From Deltaproteobacteria bacterium UBA2957 (GTDB lineage: Bacteria; Myxococcota_A; UBA796): 9,491 nt of DNA. Below, one piece after another: positions 1-6,599 of the stretch (positions are counted from its first letter, which is position 1; every line of letters begins with the position of its first letter). The stretch spans positions 10,690 to 20,180 of the forward strand of contig DEBL01000205.1 of NCBI GenBank assembly GCA_002348535.1, written 5' to 3'. A model generated the notes under the pieces. It saw nothing but the letters and a program-made list of their open reading frames with translations. It had not been told where the DNA came from and made no database searches. A program made the translations under genes and the position numbers.

Positions 1-1430
1 TCTCGCCAGGTGCCATCGCGGGTGACCCATCCTTCTCCGGATGGGGTGGAATCGCTAAGGAGCAATGCGTACCATCCAACGGAGTCATCGGCTTCGATTC
101 GCGTCCGGTCCGTGAGAGTATCGGTGCGACCGGCCCGCTCCGCAGTGCGGATTCGCCAGTACCGCGATGCAAGGGCGAGCGATCCCCCTTGGTCGATCAA
201 GGCACTGAATTTTGAGTGGGCGCGGTCGTGTTGACCAGCCAGCATCGCCGTTAGCGCTTCGTAAAATGCCGCCTCTTGACGCGAACCATGCCGCTCATTG
301 AAGGCGACCGCCCATGCATCTGCCGCCGCGGCGAAATCCCCTGACAGCATGACGGCGTGGGCGACGTCGTCGGCTCTGCCCCGCCACGGCCATTTTGAGG
401 CGTGATCCCGAAGTCCGATCCGACCCCAATAGGCTGCGCGGTCCCAACGGCCAGCCAATCGCCACCCCTTGAAAATTTCCCAAGCGAGGCTCCCGGTCTT
501 TTCGCCTCCTTCGTATCGCTCAATGTTGGCGCGGATGGAGGCGATCGGATGCCGCGTGGATCGCTCGTATCGACGGGCTTGTTGGGCAACCCACTCGACC
601 ACATCTGGATTGTCTGGTTGTTCATGTTCGAGGGTCTTAAACGCGCTCCACGCTTCATCGGCCCACCCTGAGCGTCGCAGTGAGTCCGTGTGCGCCATCC
701 GGCTGGCGGAGTCGGACGGAACGATGGCACTGTCGTACCCCGCGTCTGCCAACTGATTCAAGGCCGTCTCTGCGGCGGCTCCGGTCGCGGCGAATGAATG
801 GTGGAGCGCGAGATGAACCAGCTTTGGGATCGCATGCTCCGGATTGTGCTGTGCCATTGCCAAGGCGAGCCGCAAGCTCATTTCTTCCTCGCGCATGTGA
901 TCGGCATGCTCCGGCACGTTTAGGTAGGCATCGTATGCATTCCGGGCCGAACGCAGGTGTCCGCGTCGAGCCTCCGCATCTCCGATGACAACCATGCACT
1001 CGGAAGCGCGGCGCCCCGCTCCAAACCGTTCACGGTATTGCTCACATTCACGAATCGCAACGTGGGGACGCCCGCGTTCGAGATCGACGAGAATTTCATA
1101 CCAAGCCGCGACCTTCGCATCGCCCCCTTCGCCCAGTCGAACCCGATAAAACTGCGCGCTCGCCAATCCGTACTCACCCAGCTCCATGTAGGTTCGTCCC
1201 AGCAGCAGTCGGGTTGCGGTCCGCTGACGGTAATTTTCGGGGCTGTCTAGGTACGCTTCAAGAATCGTGCGGGCTCGGTCAAGGTCCCATGTCGCGTAGG
1301 CTTCCCGAGCCGCCTGGAGCGGGTCTTCTGGGAGAACGAACGCCGGAGCCGCACCCGAATCTTCCAGCTGGGTCGGATCGGGAGCGGGTTCAGTGGCCAA
1401 GGCCAAAGTGATGAACAGGCAATACAGCAT
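1..1430 (-). CDS. Exported TPR-rich protein, probable soluble lytic transglycosylase N-terminal part (C-terminus outside window)
   Basis: Reading from ATG at 1430 the frame stays open for 476 codons and runs off the left edge, so the C-terminus is missing. The N-terminus (MLYCLFITLALA, then TEPAP) looks like a short signal peptide cleaved after ALA, although it lacks a basic residue; this suggests a periplasmic protein. The rest is alpha-helical and full of TPR-like pairs (about residues 37-70, 72-100, 145-172, 358-378, 386-412). The stretch at 422-458 (SRYWRIRTAERAGR, then a short linker, then VGWYALLLSD) resembles the end of the superhelical U-domain of Slt70-type murein transglycosylases, where a 'YW.aRa.e..Gr ... 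wYalLa' pattern precedes the catalytic SLT domain. That domain would lie beyond the edge, so the enzymatic call is inference. The start is the first possible one after an in-frame TAA, which is the stop of the hemolysin III gene 24 nt upstream. No clear Shine-Dalgarno is present. Alternative: a plain exported TPR protein. Confidence 0.75.
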   Translation of the reverse strand, partial: MLYCLFITLALATEPAPDPTQLEDSGAAPAFVLPEDPLQAAREAYATWDLDRARTILEAYLDSPENYRQRTATRLLLGRTYMELGEYGLASAQFYRVRLGEGGDAKVAAWYEILVDLERGRPHVAIRECEQYRERFGAGRRASECMVVIGDAEARRGHLRSARNAYDAYLNVPEHADHMREEEMSLRLALAMAQHNPEHAIPKLVHLALHHSFAATGAAAETALNQLADAGYDSAIVPSDSASRMAHTDSLRRSGWADEAWSAFKTLEHEQPDNPDVVEWVAQQARRYERSTRHPIASIRANIERYEGGEKTGSLAWEIFKGWRLAGRWDRAAYWGRIGLRDHASKWPWRGRADDVAHAVMLSGDFAAAADAWAVAFNERHGSRQEAAFYEALTAMLAGQHDRAHSKFSALIDQGGSLALASRYWRIRTAERAGRTDTLTDRTRIEADDSVGWYALLLSDSTPSGEGWVTRDGTWR

Positions 1431-1454
1431 GGGAGTTGCGTCGAGTACGGCCGT

Positions 1455-2126
1455 TTAAGCCACCACCAGCCATACAGCCATGTAGTGGCACACGCTGCCT
1501 ACCACGACACCCACGTGAAAGATTTCGTGGTAGCCAAACATCGCAGGCCACGGATTGGGGCGCTTCAAGGCATAGATGATGCCCCCACCGGTGAATGCGA
1601 GACCGCCGAACAGCAAGAGGGCGAGCACAATCGTGCCGTAGGCAGTGTGGAATTCTCCCATCATGGGCACGGCCATCCACCCCATCACGACGTAAATCAT
1701 CGACTTTAGCCATCGATTGATGTTCGGTAAAAACAGCGTTCGGAGGATTCCGAGGATCACCAAGCCCCAAACCGCAGGCAGTGCGACACGACTCCAGTCA
1801 GCATTGATTCCAAGCAGGAACGGTGAATACGAACCGCCGAGGAGGATGAAGATCATCGAATGATCAAGCAATCGAAGAATTCGCCGGGGCCCATCGGACC
1901 AAGTGGGTGTGTGGTACACGCCGCTGGTGGCCAGCAGCAGGGCGAGTGAACCGGCATACAGCAGCGCCCCAAACCGCATCGGTCCCTCTTGTGCGTGCTG
2001 TACCATCTGAACACCGAACGGGATGGCAATGAGTGCACTGAGGAGGTGAATCCAACCTCGCATGCGGGGGCGAGAAGGGTCTTGAGCCGCTGAGGTGGAT
2101 GGAACGGATTCTACAGCCTCACTCAT
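1455..2126 (-). CDS. Hemolysin III / YqfA (PAQR-related) family integral membrane protein
   Basis: A 223-residue multi-pass membrane protein of the HlyIII/UPF0073 family, which is related to PAQR receptors; a metal-dependent hydrolase role is suspected for the family, while the physiological substrate in bacteria is unclear. After a polar N-terminus (1-22), about seven hydrophobic segments follow (near 25-43, 53-70, 88-106, 115-133, 143-157, 165-185, 203-221). The family signature is visible: SGVYHT (His72), LDHSMIF with His89 followed by GGSYSPF, and the C-terminal GYHEIFHVG and CHYMAVW (His200, His204, His214), which would supply the metal site. I chose ATG at 2126 because it overlaps the msrB stop by 8 nt (ATGAGTGA), giving translational coupling, and because residues further upstream are just the msrB 3' end read in another frame. 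Length is usual for the family. Family call is firm; haemolytic activity should not be assumed. Confidence 0.9.
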   Translation of the reverse strand: MSEAVESVPSTSAAQDPSRPRMRGWIHLLSALIAIPFGVQMVQHAQEGPMRFGALLYAGSLALLLATSGVYHTPTWSDGPRRILRLLDHSMIFILLGGSYSPFLLGINADWSRVALPAVWGLVILGILRTLFLPNINRWLKSMIYVVMGWMAVPMMGEFHTAYGTIVLALLLFGGLAFTGGGIIYALKRPNPWPAMFGYHEIFHVGVVVGSVCHYMAVWLVVA

Positions 2127-2517
2127 TCGCGGCCTCGAACTCCAGGCAGACTGAGTTGATGCAGTAGCGAAGTCCGGTTGGTGGTGGGCCATCGGGAAAG
2201 ACGTGCCCAAGGTGAGCGTCGCAGCGTGCACAACGAATTTCAATGCGAACCATGCCATGGCTACGGTCTTCGATCTCGATCAGGTTGGCCCCCTCAAGGG
2301 GCTCGAAAAAGCTGGGCCAGCCGCAACCCGACTCAAACTTCGAGTCGGATTTGAAAAGAGGAAGCCGACAACAAACACATCCAAAGGTGCCCACGCCTTT
2401 TTCGTGAAGGAGTGCCCCTGTAAATGGCGGCTCAGTTCCAGCTTGTCGGGTCACATGGTAGGCCTCGGGACTGAGCTCTGCTCGCCACTCTTCATCGGTT
2501 TTTTCAACTTTTTCCAT
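2119..2517 (-). CDS. msrB: Peptide-methionine (R)-S-oxide reductase MsrB
   Basis: A 132-residue cytoplasmic repair enzyme that reduces the R epimer of methionine sulfoxide in proteins, using thioredoxin as the usual reductant. Diagnostic motifs are all present: two CxxC zinc pairs (Cys47/Cys50 in GCVCCRLPLF, and Cys96/Cys99 in RCARCDAHLGHVF), SGCGWPSF with the likely resolving Cys65, and GLRYCINS with the catalytic Cys119. It is single-domain with no MsrA fusion and no signal peptide; size is close to the E. coli enzyme (137 aa). ATG at 2517 is preceded by a good Shine-Dalgarno (AGAGGT, about 6 nt away). It lies 84 nt after the DjlA-like gene and its stop overlaps the start of the hemolysin III gene, so the two are probably co-translated. 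Confidence 0.97.
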   Translation of the reverse strand: MEKVEKTDEEWRAELSPEAYHVTRQAGTEPPFTGALLHEKGVGTFGCVCCRLPLFKSDSKFESGCGWPSFFEPLEGANLIEIEDRSHGMVRIEIRCARCDAHLGHVFPDGPPPTGLRYCINSVCLEFEAANE

Positions 2518-2568
2518 CGCCTACCTCTATGGCAGCGTACACCAAACGCGATTCAACGGCTGCGAAGT

Positions 2569-2605
2569 TTGAACCGCGCAGGTCAAGGTTGCTGGGCCGG
2601 TTCAA
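2569..2605 (-). repeat. 8-bp perfect inverted repeat at the djlA-like/msrB junction
   Basis: The arms ttgaaccg (2569-2576) and cggttcaa (2598-2605) are exact reverse complements separated by 21 nt. One arm includes the stop codon of the DjlA-like gene. As RNA on the minus strand this could form a hairpin between the two cistrons, but no U-run follows, so it is a weak case for a terminator. It could equally be an operator or chance. Confidence 0.3.
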
Positions 2606-3672
2606 GGCTTGTCTTCGAGGGCATGCTCGTAGGCTTCCCGAAGCTCCACCGTACGCGTGCGTGCCAAGTCTCGGATCTCAGGGTCCATCCGCGCGACTTT
2701 GTCGGGATGAAGCCCAGCGAGCTTGGTGCGGTATGCCTTTTTTATGTCGGCCACTGTGGCGGCTCGATCGATGCCGAGCATCTCCCACGGATCCGCAACC
2801 TTGGACATCAGATCGAGGCGCTGTTCCATCTCGTCCCAGCGGTTTTCAGGGATACCAAGGTAGATTGCGATGTCTTTGATTTGGCGACGGGCAGAACGGG
2901 AGGGCGGGCCATCGCAGCGAGAGACCTCAGCGAGCAATTCGAGCAATTCTTGTGGTTGCAGTGCCGGCATTCTTCGCTTCACGCCCTGCGAAAGTCGATG
3001 GAGGTCGTCGACCACAGGTTCGTTCATCAAGCGGTCCAGTTCGCCCCGCTGCGCACGAGGAATCTCGAACGAGTCGATGAAGAAGCGACGAATCAGTTTG
3101 ATTCCCCGCTTGGTCGGGCTGCCATCGGCATGCAGAACGGAGAGGCAGAGGCCCATCAGAGGACGGAGAAAGTCGACGCGGGACCAGCGCTGATGCTTGG
3201 GCAGGATGAAGTCGACCTCGGTTTGGCCAAGTGTGGTTGGCTCATCGGCTCCCGGCGCCAGCATGATCACCGTGGTTCGCAGCGTATACACGCCGGGCTT
3301 GCGATAACGGAGGGCTGAAAATGGCACGTAGAACTCCGAGCGTCCCCGCTCGATCGCTCGATTCGCCACAAAGTTACCGCGGTCAGCGAAGGCGTCGATG
3401 GCACGGACGGGTCTGCCGCGGCCATCAACTAAAATTGACACGGATACGGCGCCGCTTGGCGCATCTTGTTTAAAGTAAAGCTGTACGAAGCGGCCCATTT
3501 CATCGTCGATAAGTCGCACGTCGACATCGAGTTCAGGCACATTTTTTGCGGGGTCGATCTCAACAATAGCGCCATCCGCAATGGCCCCCAGTGCCAAACC
3601 GATGAGCCCACCGATGGGCCCCGCGATGATGGCTCCGATTAAGCCCCCGATAATTTTTCCCCACCAGCGCAC
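2602..3672 (-). CDS. DjlA-like membrane J-domain co-chaperone with TerB-like region and an extra beta-rich domain
   Basis: A 356-residue protein starting at GTG (3672) with a strong Shine-Dalgarno (AAAGGAAAG) 6-7 nt upstream. Residues 1-34 (RWWGKIIGGLIGAIIAG then GGLIGLALGAIADG) form a glycine-rich membrane segment very like the dimerising transmembrane helix of DjlA. Residues about 165-290 are helical and resemble the TerB/DjlA central region (LMGLCLSVLHADGSPTKRG). Residues 293-354 are a C-terminal J domain: DPWEMLGIDRAATVADIKKA, then the essential HPD at 322-324. It should tether DnaK activity to the inner membrane. What is unusual is residues about 36-160, a beta-rich segment absent from E. 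coli DjlA (271 aa), with YVPFSALRYRKPGVYTLRT as a recognisable strand-rich part. It lies 59 nt after the TPR gene and 84 nt before msrB. The J domain is certain; orthology to DjlA is likely; the function of the insert is unknown. Confidence 0.88.
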   Translation of the reverse strand: MRWWGKIIGGLIGAIIAGPIGGLIGLALGAIADGAIVEIDPAKNVPELDVDVRLIDDEMGRFVQLYFKQDAPSGAVSVSILVDGRGRPVRAIDAFADRGNFVANRAIERGRSEFYVPFSALRYRKPGVYTLRTTVIMLAPGADEPTTLGQTEVDFILPKHQRWSRVDFLRPLMGLCLSVLHADGSPTKRGIKLIRRFFIDSFEIPRAQRGELDRLMNEPVVDDLHRLSQGVKRRMPALQPQELLELLAEVSRCDGPPSRSARRQIKDIAIYLGIPENRWDEMEQRLDLMSKVADPWEMLGIDRAATVADIKKAYRTKLAGLHPDKVARMDPEIRDLARTRTVELREAYEHALEDKP

Positions 3673-3731
3673 GCTACTTTCCTTTCAAGGTGTCCAGTTG
3701 ATCGGCCTGGGCGCCAAAATGGATGAGATCC

Positions 3732-4886
3732 TCAACCAATAGGGATAAAACCGCGCCCAACCAATACGGCTTCGATCGAGTGGGTGGTATGGAGAACCCC
3801 AAGGCGACGGAGCAGGTCATCCACCGCTCCCGCCTCTGCACGGCCACAATCGATGTCGTATCGCACGGTGTCTGGACCGCTGATGATTGGGTCCGATATG
3901 CTGTGGAATCGGCCTCGGTCATGACTGCCAAACTCGCCATTGAATCCCGCGCTGTACCAGTCGCCTATGGTGTCATCGAGGGCGGCCATGGCCTCGTCTG
4001 TGGTTCCGCTGGCGGGAAACCGAACGCTGATATTGAGCAAGTTCCAAGGAGTCTGAGAGCTGCACCAGACGGGAAATGAATCATTAGGCCAGTCAAAAAG
4101 GATGGGGGCTTGGGCCACGATTTCATGGTCGCGTATCGCGACGATCATGGGCTCATCGCCCACGAGTGCGGCTTGCCCGGTGGTCGGATCAACCAAGTCG
4201 ACGCGGGTGGCCGCATACGGACGGGCGCCTTCTGCCACGGATGGAACGAGCCCGCCAGATTCGTCCTTGTGCATTCGTGCTGCTTCCGCAATCCAGCCAT
4301 CTTCTGCCGTGCGATCGGCATGATGGGTGAAAAATTCGCAGTAGCCTCCCCGGTGTGCGTCGATGAAGTTGCGCGGATGGAGGTCGTCGGCCAAAAAGGT
4401 TCGTACACCGGCAACGAGTTTTTGCGTGGCTTCGAGGAAGCGGGGGTCGTCTTCTTGGGCGTCGACGGTCGATTGCAGTACTGCCAAGCCATCATCGAGT
4501 CGTCCCCATGCGAGCATGAGGTGGCCTTTGCCCTGCTTGGCTAGCGGATGGCCGGGTGCAATGCTGAGGATCTGGTCGTACGCTTCGAGTGCTTGCTGCG
4601 GCCGCCCCAGTTCTTCGCAGGCTGCACCTGCGGACAACAGGAGCATGGGCACCATGGTGATGTCACCCGTTCCCTTTCGTTCCATCAATACAGCCGTTGC
4701 TTTTTCAGCGAGATCAAGCGCTTGCTCGGGTCGGCCGGACTGAAGCTCTATGACGGACAACGTGTGGACGAGATCGATTCGGTCAGGATGTTCCGCCAAA
4801 GCCGAAAACAGGGCTTCTCTGGCCGCTTCGAGGTCATCGCCTTGGACGGCCTCCAAGGCGCGTTTGATGATGTCAGGCTCAGCCAC
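3732..4886 (-). CDS. TPR protein with an uncharacterised C-terminal domain
   Basis: A 384-residue soluble protein with no signal peptide or membrane segment, started by GTG at 4886 behind a near-ideal Shine-Dalgarno (AAAGGAGG, 4-5 nt spacing). Residues 1-160 are TPR-like helical pairs (for example LEAAREALFSALAEHPDRI, GRPEQALDLAEKA, and the strong repeat LGRPQQALEAYDQILSIAPG at 93-112). Residues about 165-384 form a separate mixed alpha/beta domain that I do not recognise. Its distinctive stretches are HPRNFIDAHRGGYCEFFTHHA, EGARPYAATRVDLVDPTTG, VGDEPMIVAI and QTPWNLLNISVRF. It sits 37 nt after rlmH and 59 nt before the DjlA-like gene, all in one direction, so it is probably expressed with them. 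A role in protein-protein assembly is suggested by the TPRs, but nothing in the sequence shows the partner or an active site. Confidence 0.85.
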   Translation of the reverse strand: MAEPDIIKRALEAVQGDDLEAAREALFSALAEHPDRIDLVHTLSVIELQSGRPEQALDLAEKATAVLMERKGTGDITMVPMLLLSAGAACEELGRPQQALEAYDQILSIAPGHPLAKQGKGHLMLAWGRLDDGLAVLQSTVDAQEDDPRFLEATQKLVAGVRTFLADDLHPRNFIDAHRGGYCEFFTHHADRTAEDGWIAEAARMHKDESGGLVPSVAEGARPYAATRVDLVDPTTGQAALVGDEPMIVAIRDHEIVAQAPILFDWPNDSFPVWCSSQTPWNLLNISVRFPASGTTDEAMAALDDTIGDWYSAGFNGEFGSHDRGRFHSISDPIISGPDTVRYDIDCGRAEAGAVDDLLRRLGVLHTTHSIEAVLVGRGFIPIG

Positions 4887-4923
4887 GAGTCCTCCTTTAA
4901 AATTCGCGCCTCAAGTATACCGG

Positions 4924-5388
4924 TCAATGGTGGTATTGCCCGCCCCAAAGCAAGGTCGATGCTCGATAAAGTTGCTCGGATAGCACCATGCGGGCCATGC
5001 TGTGGTTCAGCACCATGCGCGAGAGGCGGATTGTCTTCCACGCCCGGTTGCGCACCGCCTCGCCGTGACCGTAGGGTCCACCGATCGCGAACGCAAGGCG
5101 GCGGGTCCCGAGTTGTGCCGCCTGGTCAATCAGGGCGGCAAACTCATGGCTGTCGGGCGCATTTCCACGTTCGTCCAATGCAATGAGTCGATCGCCACTC
5201 TTGAGCTGCCCAAGAATCTTCTCCGCCTCTGCATTCCGGACCTCGACCTCGTTTCCTTGGAAGGCCACGGGTTTAATTTGGGTCTCGGTGTAGCCGAGGT
5301 GGCTGGGCAAGCGGCGCGTGTACTCGATCGCTCCTGCGTCGGCCCACGTGACACGGCCTTTACCCACCCACAGCGTGGTGATCTTCAC
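4924..5388 (-). CDS. rlmH: 23S rRNA (pseudouridine-1915-N3)-methyltransferase RlmH
   Basis: A 154-residue SPOUT-fold methyltransferase that uses S-adenosylmethionine to methylate pseudouridine 1915 in helix 69 of 23S rRNA on the assembled 70S ribosome. Family hallmarks are complete: LIALDERGNAPDSHEFA (69-84), the SAM-binding FAIGGPYGHG (100-109), the C-terminal knot segment LSRMVLNHSMARMVLSEQLY (122-141) and the terminal YHH. Size equals the E. coli protein (155 aa). The start is GTG at 5388, inside the rsfS stop (GTGA, 4-nt overlap), with no strong Shine-Dalgarno, so translation is likely coupled to rsfS. The rsfS-rlmH pair is a widespread gene neighbourhood. Active as a homodimer in studied species. 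Confidence 0.97.
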   Translation of the reverse strand: MKITTLWVGKGRVTWADAGAIEYTRRLPSHLGYTETQIKPVAFQGNEVEVRNAEAEKILGQLKSGDRLIALDERGNAPDSHEFAALIDQAAQLGTRRLAFAIGGPYGHGEAVRNRAWKTIRLSRMVLNHSMARMVLSEQLYRASTLLWGGQYHH

Positions 5389-5846
5389 GGAAGAGCAAAT
5401 CCGAGGGCTTCGGGGGGAACGTTCTCGATTCCAAGGTCACCCGGTTCGATTCGCGGCGCGTCGATCCACAATCCGTCGAGATCGTAGTGCCCCCGTTGAT
5501 GCTGGTCGAAAACGTGCACGATGACATCGCCGAGGTCGAGAAGCACCCACTTTGTCGTGGATCCGCCTTCCACACCGATGGGTTCGGCGTTGTGCTTCCG
5601 CTTGAAGGTCTGGACAATGTGCTCTGCGATGGCTGCGAGCTGTCGGGAGTTTGTGCCGTTGCAGAGTACAAACCAATCGCAGAACGAGGTTCGTCCCCGT
5701 ACATCAATGATTGTCAGTTCAGTGGCTTTCATCTCTATGGCTGCCTCAGCAGCCGACCGAACAATGTCTTGGGTATCGATGGCGGTGTCCTCTACGTTAA
5801 AAAGGGGTCTTAAGTAGATCGTACTGTCGGATGGATCGAGGATCAA
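5385..5846 (-). CDS. rsfS: Ribosomal silencing factor RsfS
   Basis: RsfS binds uL14 on the 50S subunit and blocks joining with 30S, slowing translation when nutrients are scarce. The core (about residues 26-130) has the family landmarks: TSFCDWFVLCNGTNSRQLAA (53-72), EGGSTTKWVLLDLGDVIVHV (93-112) and RGHYDLDGLW (118-127). The start is uncertain. The only canonical start codon before residue 39 is TTG at 5846, which lies 3 nt after the preceding gene's TGA and has no Shine-Dalgarno, so it would rely on re-initiation. It adds about 22 residues beyond the usual family N-terminus. A good Shine-Dalgarno (AGAGGA) instead sits 7 nt before an ATC codon at 5780-5778, which would give 131 residues; ATC starts are rare. 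A Pro-rich tail of about 20 residues follows the core. The stop overlaps the rlmH start. Confidence 0.93.
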   Translation of the reverse strand: MILDPSDSTIYLRPLFNVEDTAIDTQDIVRSAAEAAIEMKATELTIIDVRGRTSFCDWFVLCNGTNSRQLAAIAEHIVQTFKRKHNAEPIGVEGGSTTKWVLLDLGDVIVHVFDQHQRGHYDLDGLWIDAPRIEPGDLGIENVPPEALGFALP

Positions 5847-5849
5847 GTG

Positions 5850-6599
5850 TCAACGTGGCTTTGGTCGCTTCGGCATGCGTCTGAGCATGTCATCGGCAGA
5901 CCGCGTTGGTACCATCGGTGCCTCGATCAGTTGCACCTCACCGATTCCGCTCCGCCGAACGTTTAACTGCACCTTTCGGGTGCGATTTTTCCGCTTGCTG
6001 ACCGCGAGAACATCCGCTCGAAGCCGGACCGCCGTGGCAGAATCCAAGGTGAGTGTGCCCTCGATGCGGTGGGGAAACATTCCACCCCGCGGGCGCGGTT
6101 CATCGCCTTCCGGTGCCAGAGACACGGCGTACACTTTGGCGGGTCGACCATCGACGACGGTGCTCCCGGTCTCTGTAAACACAACTCGGTCAGTGAATCC
6201 ATCCAAGGCCTCGTCCCAAGCATTCCAAGCCGTGTAGACATCCAGTCGAGCGGCTTCTCCGTCCATGGCACCCTTCCATGGGCCACGTCGATTTCTTGAT
6301 GCGCTGGAGCCTTCGTGGTTGATGGCTTCGAAGGTGGGTTCTCCATCGACATACCGCTGAAAGTGGAAGCTGCTCCAGGAATTCCAAGCGATCTCAATGG
6401 TTTGCGTCGATTCGAGGACCACTTCCCGCTCACGGAGTTCGGTGTATTGAACAGTAGAAATCGAGTGATGTGGTCCCAATCGGTCTACGGAGTCGAAGGT
6501 AATTTCTTGGCTGATGGTCTCGAGGGAAGGAGGCGGTTCGGACACAGTAGGTTCACCGCAGCTCAGAAGGATTGTTGCCGCGATTTGGAGCCCACTCAT
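5850..6599 (-). CDS. Uncharacterised lipoprotein encoded between obg and rsfS
   Basis: A 249-residue predicted lipoprotein. From ATG at 6599 it begins MSGLQIAATILLSCGEPTVS, with lipobox LLSC and acylated Cys14, followed by a Ser/Pro-rich linker. The rest is strand-rich (TIEIAWNSWSSFHFQRYVDG at about 68-87, VVFTETGSTVVDGRPAKVYA at about 138-157, EGTLTLDSATAVRLRADVLA at about 179-198) and could be a half-barrel of LolA/LppX kind, but no motif proves that. The ATG overlaps the obg stop by 4 nt (ATGA), the usual sign of coupling. However, this start leaves the signal peptide without a basic residue, whereas an in-frame GTG at 6629 would add VHDRSGGRR and give a more normal n-region with a 34-nt overlap. 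The C-terminus is very basic (RRMPKRPKPR). Its place inside a ribosome-assembly cluster suggests co-expression; I do not recognise the family. Confidence 0.82.
   Translation of the reverse strand: MSGLQIAATILLSCGEPTVSEPPPSLETISQEITFDSVDRLGPHHSISTVQYTELREREVVLESTQTIEIAWNSWSSFHFQRYVDGEPTFEAINHEGSSASRNRRGPWKGAMDGEAARLDVYTAWNAWDEALDGFTDRVVFTETGSTVVDGRPAKVYAVSLAPEGDEPRPRGGMFPHRIEGTLTLDSATAVRLRADVLAVSKRKNRTRKVQLNVRRSGIGEVQLIEAPMVPTRSADDMLRRMPKRPKPR

Noticed and set aside
251..730. 159-codon open frame on the minus strand within the TPR protein
   Set aside because: Out of frame with the 476-codon exported TPR protein, which stays open across the whole region and has a sensible helical sequence.
2203..3318. 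371-codon open frame on the + strand
   Set aside because: It lies antisense across msrB and the DjlA-like gene, both of which have unmistakable motifs on the minus strand; its translation shows no domain.
4911..4918. TATACT-like -10 between rlmH and the TPR gene
   Set aside because: No acceptable -35 at 16-18 nt upstream (CGGGCA), so an internal promoter is not supported.
5848..5853. TTGACA just upstream of rsfS as a promoter -35
   Set aside because: It arises from the CGT-TGA-CAC at the lipoprotein stop, and no -10-like hexamer follows at 16-18 nt.
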